From Amycolatopsis deserti (GTDB lineage: Bacteria; Actinomycetota; Actinomycetes; Mycobacteriales; Pseudonocardiaceae), in contig NZ_BNAU01000008.1 in NCBI RefSeq assembly GCF_014653945.1, positions 186,001 through 250,000 on the forward strand: a DNA stretch of 64,000 nucleotides. Direction: 5' to 3'. The translations under genes were made by a program, and so were the position numbers. Under the pieces are notes generated by a model. The model saw nothing but the letters and a program-made list of their open reading frames with translations, was not told where the DNA came from and did not search any database. Each line of letters starts with the position of its first letter. The stretch's first letter is position 1. Shown one piece after another: positions 58,951 through 64,000 of this stretch.

Positions 58951-59852
58951 CGTTGTGCCAGGACCGGGTGGTGATCGTGACCGGCGCGGGCCGCGGCATC
59001 GGGCGGGCGCATGCGCTGGCGTTCGCCGCGGAGGGTGCGCGGGTGGTGGTCAACGACGTGGGCGTGGCCCTCGATGGCTCCGCCACGGGCGACGGTCCAG
59101 CCGCCCAGGTGGTGGCTGAAATCGAGTCCCTGGGCGGCAAGGCCGTGGCGAACACCGACGACGTGGCCGATTGGGCCGGGGCGCGGAACCTGGTGCGCAC
59201 CGCGGTGGAGCACTTCGGTGGTCTGGATGTGCTGGTGAACAACGCGGGGTTCGTGCGGGACCGGATGCTGGTCAACCTGGGTGAGCAGGAGTGGGACGCG
59301 GTGATCCGCGTGCACCTCAAGGGTCACTTCGCCCCGCTGCGGCATGCCGCGGAGTACTGGCGCGGCGAGGCGAAGGCGGGTCGGATGCCGAGCGCGCGGG
59401 TGATCAACACCAGTTCCGGTGCCGGCTTGCTGGGCAGTGTCGGCCAGTCCAACTATTCGGCCGCGAAAGCAGGCATCGCCGGGTTGACGGTCGTGGCAGC
59501 CGCGGAGTTGGCCCGCTACGGCATCACGGTGAACGCGATCGCTCCGTCGGCGCGGACGCGGATGACCGAGGAGGTGTTCGCTGATGCCATGGCCCGGCCC
59601 GATTCCGGGTTTGATGTGATGGCGCCGGAGAACATCTCACCGTTGGTGGTGTGGCTCGGCAGTGTGGAATCCGCCGGTGTGACGGGCCGGGTGTTCGAGG
59701 TGGAGGGCGGGAAGGTGTCGCTGGCGCAGGCGTGGCGCCATGGTCCTTCGGTGGACAAAGGCAGCCGGTGGGAGCCGTCCGAGTTGGGCCCGGTGGTGGA
59801 GAAGTTGATCGCCGAGGCGCCCGCGCCCGAACCCGTTTATGGAGCGTCCTGA
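58947..59852 (+). CDS. SDR oxidoreductase of the steroid ring C/D cluster (Rv3548c-like)
   Basis: A 301-residue SDR. It has VVIVTGAGRGIGRAHALAFA, LVNNAGFVRDRMLVN, INTSSGAGLLGSVGQSNYSA and the AAKAG lysine. A C-terminal tail of about 50 residues (FEVEGGKVSLAQAWRHGPSV) matches the longer SDRs of acyl-CoA or steroid catabolism. The adjacent order with EchA20 and IpdAB matches Rv3548c. Overlaps both neighbours (ATGA at the start, TGATG at the end). Confidence 0.87.
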   Translation: MTLCQDRVVIVTGAGRGIGRAHALAFAAEGARVVVNDVGVALDGSATGDGPAAQVVAEIESLGGKAVANTDDVADWAGARNLVRTAVEHFGGLDVLVNNAGFVRDRMLVNLGEQEWDAVIRVHLKGHFAPLRHAAEYWRGEAKAGRMPSARVINTSSGAGLLGSVGQSNYSAAKAGIAGLTVVAAAELARYGITVNAIAPSARTRMTEEVFADAMARPDSGFDVMAPENISPLVVWLGSVESAGVTGRVFEVEGGKVSLAQAWRHGPSVDKGSRWEPSELGPVVEKLIAEAPAPEPVYGAS

Positions 59853-60592
59853 TGCCGGTTCTGACCAAACGGGACGGTCGCATCGAGATCGTCACGGTGG
59901 ATTATCCGCCGGTGAATGCGTTGCCGGTGCAGGGCTGGTTCGACCTCGCCGAGGCGATCACGCGCGCCGGGCAGGACCCGGAGGTGCACGTGGTAGTGCT
60001 GCGTGCCGAGGGTCGCGGCTTCAACGCCGGGGTGGACATCAAGGAAATCCAGCGCACCGCCGGCTACGAAGCACTCGTGGGGGCGAACAAGGGCTGCTAC
60101 GCCGCGTTCGGCGCCGTGTATGACTGCGCGGTGCCGGTGGTAGCGGCGGTGCACGGGTTCTGCCTGGGCGGGGGGATCGGGCTGGTCGGCAACGCGGACG
60201 TGATCGTGGCTTCGGAGGACGCCACCTTCGGGGTGCCCGAGGTGGAACGGGGCGCGCTGGGCGCGGCGACCCATCTGGCGCGGCTGGTGCCGCAACACCT
60301 GATGCGCACCCTCTACTTCACCGCGCGGCAGATCACCGCGGCCGAGTTGCATCAGCACGGTTCGGTCTTCCAGGTGGTGCCGCGTGAACAGCTGGATGAG
60401 GCCGCGTTGGCGGTGGCGCGGGACATCGCGGCCAAGGATCCGCGGGTGATCCGGGCGGCGAAGGAGGCGTTGAACGGTATCGACACCCAGCACGTGCACC
60501 GCAGTTACCGGTTCGAGCAGGGGTTCACCTTCGAGTTGAACCTGCTGGGCGCCTCGGATGAGGCTCGGGAGGAGTTCCTCAATGGCCGATAA
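59852..60592 (+). CDS. echA20: enoyl-CoA hydratase-family ring hydrolase EchA20
   Basis: A 246-residue crotonase-fold protein. It has VVLRAEGRGFNAGVDIKEIQ, AAVHGFCLGGGIGLVGNADV, and FGVPEVERGALGAATHLARL. In M. tuberculosis EchA20 opens ring D of the indenone-carboxyl-CoA intermediate by retro-aldol/hydrolysis chemistry. The GRGFNAGVDIKE segment and the ipdA neighbour support this assignment over an ordinary enoyl-CoA hydratase. ATG 59852 overlaps the previous stop; the end overlaps ipdA by 11 bp. Confidence 0.9.
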   Translation: MPVLTKRDGRIEIVTVDYPPVNALPVQGWFDLAEAITRAGQDPEVHVVVLRAEGRGFNAGVDIKEIQRTAGYEALVGANKGCYAAFGAVYDCAVPVVAAVHGFCLGGGIGLVGNADVIVASEDATFGVPEVERGALGAATHLARLVPQHLMRTLYFTARQITAAELHQHGSVFQVVPREQLDEAALAVARDIAAKDPRVIRAAKEALNGIDTQHVHRSYRFEQGFTFELNLLGASDEAREEFLNGR

Positions 60593-61436
60593 GCGCATGA
60601 CCGCCGACGACGTCGCGGCGGAAGTCCGGGACGGCATGACGATCGGCATCGGCGGCTGGGGCTCGCGCCGCAAGCCGATGGCCCTCATCCGTGCCCTGCT
60701 GCGCACGCCGGTGAAGGACCTGACGGTCGTGTCCTATGGCGGCCCGGATGTGGGGTTGTTGTGCGCGGCGGGCAAGGTCAAGCGGGTGGTGTTCGGGTTC
60801 GTCACGCTGGACTCGATCCCGTTCGACCCGTGGTTCGGTCGCGCCCGGGAGACCGGTGCGATCGAGGTGACCGAGTACGACGAGGGCATGTTCGCCGCCG
60901 CCCTGTCCGCCGCCGCCCAACGACTCCCGTTCCTGCCGCTGCGGGCCGGACTGGGTTCGGAGGTGATGCGGGTGAATCCCGGCCTGCGCACCGTGCGCTC
61001 GCCCTATGCCGATGGGGAGGAACTGGTGGCGGTGCCCGCGCAGGAACTGGATGTGGCGCTGGTGCATTTGAACCGTGCCGACGCGCGCGGGAATGCGCAG
61101 TATCTCGGGCCGGATCCGTATTTCGATGACTTGTTCTGCCTGGCCGCGAAGAAGCGGTTCGTCTCGGTGGAGAAGGTGGTGGAGACGGCGGAGCTGGCTG
61201 GGCCGGTGCAGTCGTTGTTGCTCAACCGCGGTTCGGTGGACGGTGTGGTGGAGGCGCCGCGCGGTGCGCACTTCACCACCGCGGTGCCCGACTACGGCCG
61301 CGACGAACGCTTCCAGCAGCACTACGTGGCTTGCGCGAAGGACCTGGACGCCTGGCCGGGGTTCGTGGATCGCTTCTTGTCGGGGGATGAGGCGCGGTAC
61401 TTGTCCGAAGTGGATCGATTCGAGGCGGCGGCATGA
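60582..61436 (+). CDS. ipdA: steroid ring C hydrolase, IpdA subunit
   Basis: A 284-residue CoA-transferase-fold subunit. It has GIGGWGSRRKPMALIRALLR, a strong IpdA signature, FVTLDSIPFDPWFGRARETG and a glutamate-rich VTEYDEGMF near residue 100, where the IpdA catalytic glutamate is expected. IpdAB hydrolyses the cyclohexenone ring of COCHEA-CoA in the last steroid steps. It is not a CoA-transferase, although annotation pipelines often say so. ATG 60582 has a GGGAGGAG site. Confidence 0.9.
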   Translation: MADKRMTADDVAAEVRDGMTIGIGGWGSRRKPMALIRALLRTPVKDLTVVSYGGPDVGLLCAAGKVKRVVFGFVTLDSIPFDPWFGRARETGAIEVTEYDEGMFAAALSAAAQRLPFLPLRAGLGSEVMRVNPGLRTVRSPYADGEELVAVPAQELDVALVHLNRADARGNAQYLGPDPYFDDLFCLAAKKRFVSVEKVVETAELAGPVQSLLLNRGSVDGVVEAPRGAHFTTAVPDYGRDERFQQHYVACAKDLDAWPGFVDRFLSGDEARYLSEVDRFEAAA

Positions 61437-62155
61437 GCGCGACCAGGGCCGAGATCGCCGTCGTGGCGGTGGCCGAACTCTTCCGCGGCGACGGCGAAAT
61501 CGTCGCGAGCCCGATGGGCTACATCCCCTCGCTGGGCGCCAAACTCGCCCGCCTGACCTTCGAACCGGACCTGCTGCTCTCCGACGGCGAGGCCTACCTG
61601 ATCGACGCCGACGGCGTGATCGAGGGCTGGCAGCCCTTCCGCAAAATGCTCGACACGATCGTCCCCCACGGGCGGCGGCACGTGGTGATGGGCGCCAACC
61701 AGATCGACAAGTTCGGCAACCAGAACATCTCCGCCATCGGCGACCACGCCCGCCCGACGAAGCAGCTCCTCGGCGTGCGCGGCGCGCCAGGGAACACGGC
61801 CAACCACCGCACGAGTTACTGGGTCCCCCGCCACAGCCCCCGCGTGTTCGTCGAGTCCGTGGACATCGTGTCGGGCGTGGGCTACGACAACGCCGCCAAA
61901 GCCGGACTGAAATACCACGACGTCCACCGCGTGGTGACGAATCTGGGGGTGTTCGACTTCGCCACCCCCGACCACTCGATGCGCGCGGTCTCACTGCACC
62001 CCGGGGTCGCCCCCGAGGAGGTCACGGCGGCGAGCGGCTTCGAGATCGATCTCTCCAGTGCGCTCACCAGCCGCGAGCCCACTGAGGAGGAGCTGCGGCT
62101 GATCCGCGAGGTGCTCGACCCGAAGGGCCTGCGGGACAAGGAAGTCCCGTCATGA
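61433..62155 (+). CDS. ipdB: steroid ring C hydrolase, IpdB subunit
   Basis: A 240-residue second subunit. It has VASPMGYIPSLGAKLARLTF, IVPHGRRHVVMGANQIDKFG, SYWVPRHSPRVFVESVDIVS and TNLGVFDFATPDHSMRAVSL. Its start overlaps the ipdA stop and its end overlaps ipdC, both as ATGA, so the three are made together. Confidence 0.9.
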   Translation: MSATRAEIAVVAVAELFRGDGEIVASPMGYIPSLGAKLARLTFEPDLLLSDGEAYLIDADGVIEGWQPFRKMLDTIVPHGRRHVVMGANQIDKFGNQNISAIGDHARPTKQLLGVRGAPGNTANHRTSYWVPRHSPRVFVESVDIVSGVGYDNAAKAGLKYHDVHRVVTNLGVFDFATPDHSMRAVSLHPGVAPEEVTAASGFEIDLSSALTSREPTEEELRLIREVLDPKGLRDKEVPS

Positions 62156-63201
62156 CACTGGACACCGCGCTGACCCGCCTGGTCGGGGTGCGGCACCCGG
62201 TCGTGCAGACCGGAATGGGCTGGGTGGCGGGACCGCGGTTGGTGTCGGCCACCGCCGAAGCAGGCGGGCTGGGCATCCTGGCGTCGGCCACCATGACGTT
62301 TCCCGAACTCGAAGCCGCCATCGCGGAAGTCAAGCAGCGCACCAACCAGCCCTTCGGGGTCAACCTCCGCGCGGATGCGAGGGACGCAGGAGACCGGGTG
62401 GACCTGCTGATCCGGGAGGGCGTGAAAGTCGCGTCCTTCGCGTTGGCTCCCCGCAAGGAGATGATCGCGAAGCTGCGGGACCACGGGATCGTGGTGATCC
62501 CGTCCGTGGGGGCGGCCCGGCACGCGGAAAAGGTCGCCGCCTGGGGCGCGGACGCCGTGATCGTCCAGGGCGGCGAGGGCGGCGGGCACACCGGGGGCGT
62601 AGCCACCACCCTGCTGTTGCCCTCGGTCCTGGACGCGGTCGACATCCCCGTCGTCGCCGCGGGCGGCTTCTTCGACGGACGCGGGCTCGCCGCCGCACTC
62701 GCCTACGGAGCCGCGGGCGTGGCGATGGGGACGCGGTTCCTGCTCAGCAAGGAAAGCACCGTGCCGGAGGAGGTCAAGCGCGTGTACCTCTCCCAGGGGC
62801 TCACCGGCACTGTCGTCACCCGGCGCGTGGACGGCCTCCCGCACCGCGTCCTGCGCACCGACCTCGTCGAGCGCCTGGAATCGACGGGCCGCGTCCGGGG
62901 ACTGGTGCAGGCGGCACGCAACGCGGTGCGGTTCCGGCGGATCACCGGGCTGTCGCTGCCCGCGATGGTCCGCGAGGGCTTGGCGATGAAGCACGGCAAC
63001 GAGATGACGTGGAGCCAGATCCTGATGGCGGCCAACACGCCGATGCTGCTGCGCGCCGGCCTGGTCGAAGGCCGCACCGACGCCGGAGTGCTGGCCTCGG
63101 GCCAGGTGGTCGGCCTGATTGATGACCTGCCCACGGTGGCCGAGATCGTGGAGGGCATGGTCGCCCAGGCGGAGGAGATCCTTCACCGCTTGGGTGGATG
63201 A
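62152..63201 (+). CDS. ipdC: flavin-dependent IpdC (nitronate-monooxygenase-like)
   Basis: A 349-residue TIM-barrel FMN enzyme. It has RHPVVQTGMGWVAGPRLVSA, AIAEVKQRTNQPFGVN, VIVQGGEGGGHTGGVATTLL and PVVAAGGFFDGRGLAAALAY, with GAAGVAMGTRFLLSKES. Family members are often called 2-nitropropane dioxygenases; position after ipdAB identifies IpdC, which introduces the double bond needed before ring opening. The final 101 bp are the first copy of a 163-bp tandem repeat. Confidence 0.9.
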   Translation: MTLDTALTRLVGVRHPVVQTGMGWVAGPRLVSATAEAGGLGILASATMTFPELEAAIAEVKQRTNQPFGVNLRADARDAGDRVDLLIREGVKVASFALAPRKEMIAKLRDHGIVVIPSVGAARHAEKVAAWGADAVIVQGGEGGGHTGGVATTLLLPSVLDAVDIPVVAAGGFFDGRGLAAALAYGAAGVAMGTRFLLSKESTVPEEVKRVYLSQGLTGTVVTRRVDGLPHRVLRTDLVERLESTGRVRGLVQAARNAVRFRRITGLSLPAMVREGLAMKHGNEMTWSQILMAANTPMLLRAGLVEGRTDAGVLASGQVVGLIDDLPTVAEIVEGMVAQAEEILHRLGG

Positions 63202-63516
63202 GGGGCTTCGGGCGCCGCGCCTCGGCGGGGGCGGTTTTCCGCCGGGGTGCTCCGGGTTCCGGTGCCAGGTGGTCGGCCTGATTGATGACCTGCCCACGGT
63301 GGCCGAGATCGTGGAGGGCGCGGTCGCCCAGGCGGAGGAGATCCTTCACCGCTTGGGTGGATGAGGGGCTTCGGGCGCCGCGCCTCGGCGGGGGCGGTTT
63401 TCCGCCGGGGTGCTCCGGGCTCCGGTGCCAGGTGGTCGGCCTGATCGACGACCTGCCCACGGTGGCCGACATCGTGGAGGGCGCGGTCGCCCAGGCGGAG
63501 GAAATTCTCCACCGCC
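63101..63516. repeat. 163-bp tandem repeat containing the 3' end of ipdC
   Basis: Copy 1 is 63101-63263, copy 2 is 63264-63426, and a partial diverged copy 3 runs from 63427 to about 63516. Each starts GCCAGGTGGTCGGCCTGAT. Copies 1 and 2 differ at only three visible positions. The unit includes the last 101 bp of ipdC plus 62 bp of spacer with a short GGCGG-TTTT-CCGCC hairpin. This repeat accounts for nearly all of the 328-bp ipdC-fadA6 gap; no separate gene is supported. Confidence 0.9.
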
Positions 63517-63529
63517 TGCCGACGCGTGA

Positions 63530-64000
63530 TCAGATTCGTTCGATGATGGTCACGTTGGCGGTTCCGCCGCCTTCGCACATGGTTTGCAGGCCGTAGCGGC
63601 CACCGCGGCGCTCCAGTTCGTGCAGCAGGGTGGCGAGGAGTTTGGTGCCGGTGGCTCCGATGGGGTGGCCCAGGGCGATCCCGCCGCCGTTGACGTTGAC
63701 GCGGTCGGGGTCGGCGCCGGTTTCGTCGAGCCAGGCCAGCACCACGCTGGCGAAAGCCTCGTTGACCTCGAACAGGTCGATGTCGTCCACGGTGAGCCCG
63801 GTCTTGCGGAGGGCGTGGGCGGTGGCGGGGATGGGGCCGGTGAGCATCCACACCGGATCCGCCGCCCGCACGGAGATGTGGTGGATCCGGGCGCGTGGCG
63901 TCAAACCGTGTTCCCGTACGAAGGACTCGGAGGCGATCAGGGCGGCGCTGACGCCGTCGGAAATCTGGCTCGCCACCGCCGCGGTGAGCCGGGAGCCCTC
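63530..64000 (-). CDS. fadA6: acetyl-CoA acetyltransferase FadA6, C-terminal part (5' end outside window)
   Basis: The last 156 residues of a thiolase; the gene continues past base 64000. Visible are ASQISDGVSAALIAS, the catalytic histidine region VNGGGIALGHPIGATGTKLL, VNEAFASV and the second active cysteine in MCEGGGTANVTIIE. In mycobacteria FadA6 cleaves MOODA-CoA after IpdAB. It converges with ipdC, from which the tandem repeat separates it. Its own promoter is outside the window. Confidence 0.88.
   Translation of the reverse strand, partial: EGSRLTAAVASQISDGVSAALIASESFVREHGLTPRARIHHISVRAADPVWMLTGPIPATAHALRKTGLTVDDIDLFEVNEAFASVVLAWLDETGADPDRVNVNGGGIALGHPIGATGTKLLATLLHELERRGGRYGLQTMCEGGGTANVTIIERI

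Noticed and set aside
60582..62155. Annotation of ipdA/ipdB as a 3-oxoacid or glutaconate CoA-transferase
   Set aside because: The fold is CoA-transferase-like, but the GGWGSRRKPMAL segment and the echA20/ipdC neighbours identify the IpdAB hydrolase.
63202..63529. Short plus-strand frames over the tandem repeat
   Set aside because: They are copies of the ipdC 3' end shifted in frame by the 163-bp unit, without a start or ribosome site.

Overview
The window is high-GC, densely coding DNA with many GTG starts, ATGA stop/start overlaps and large catabolic operons. Gene content (steroid ring C/D genes, a secreted PE-PPE-type hydrolase, PucR/IclR/TetR regulators, type I glutamine synthetase, heterotetrameric sarcosine oxidase) points to an actinomycete. 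A Pseudonocardiales member such as Amycolatopsis is my best guess from gene style, not a proven assignment. No rRNA, tRNA, CRISPR array, insertion sequence or phage gene was recognised.

Left part (1-11.4 kb): a catabolic run with the C-terminal part of an FAD aromatic hydroxylase, a RidA-family protein, an AAHS-type transporter, a zinc alcohol dehydrogenase, an alpha/beta hydrolase and a broken fumarylacetoacetate-hydrolase-family gene. That last gene ends in a tract of 43 consecutive G, which probably marks an assembly or sequence defect. Next come a haloacid-dehalogenase-like protein, a hotdog thioesterase-like protein, a class III CoA-transferase, a PucR regulator and a second MFS permease.

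11.4-23.5 kb: an amine-utilisation locus (LysR regulator, YtcJ-type amidohydrolase, TPQ copper amine oxidase, TetR regulator, aldehyde dehydrogenase, NCS1 permease) with clear palindromic operators in both divergent promoters. It is followed by an ArsR/DHA2-exporter pair, a GATase1-AraC regulator and a saccharopine-dehydrogenase-like protein.

23.5-49.7 kb is the centrepiece: an apparently complete choline/glycine betaine to pyruvate pathway. Choline is taken up (APC permease, inferred) and oxidised by a BetA-like GMC enzyme and a BetB-like aldehyde dehydrogenase. Betaine is taken up by a BCCT carrier and demethylated by a Rieske oxygenase fed by a Rieske ferredoxin and an FAD reductase encoded 16 kb away. 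Dimethylglycine oxidase and SoxBDAG sarcosine oxidase pass two methyls to tetrahydrofolate. GlyA consumes one to make serine and SdaA gives pyruvate. The surplus C1 unit can leave through FolD, an FchA-type cyclohydrolase and PurU. The same locus carries FolP and a PabB-like enzyme, suggesting a dedicated folate supply. IclR, GntR and TetR regulators and two shared DNA motifs appear to tie the operons together.

49.8-58.1 kb: a secreted PE-PPE-domain protein, a glycosyltransferase, glutamine synthetase, MsrA, a MerR/SDR pair with mirror-image leaderless promoters, an ArsR-type regulator and an MFS exporter. 58.2-64 kb: steroid ring C/D catabolism (two SDRs, EchA20, IpdA, IpdB, IpdC, FadA6) in the order seen in the mycobacterial KstR2 regulon. 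The 3' end of ipdC is copied in a 163-bp tandem repeat.
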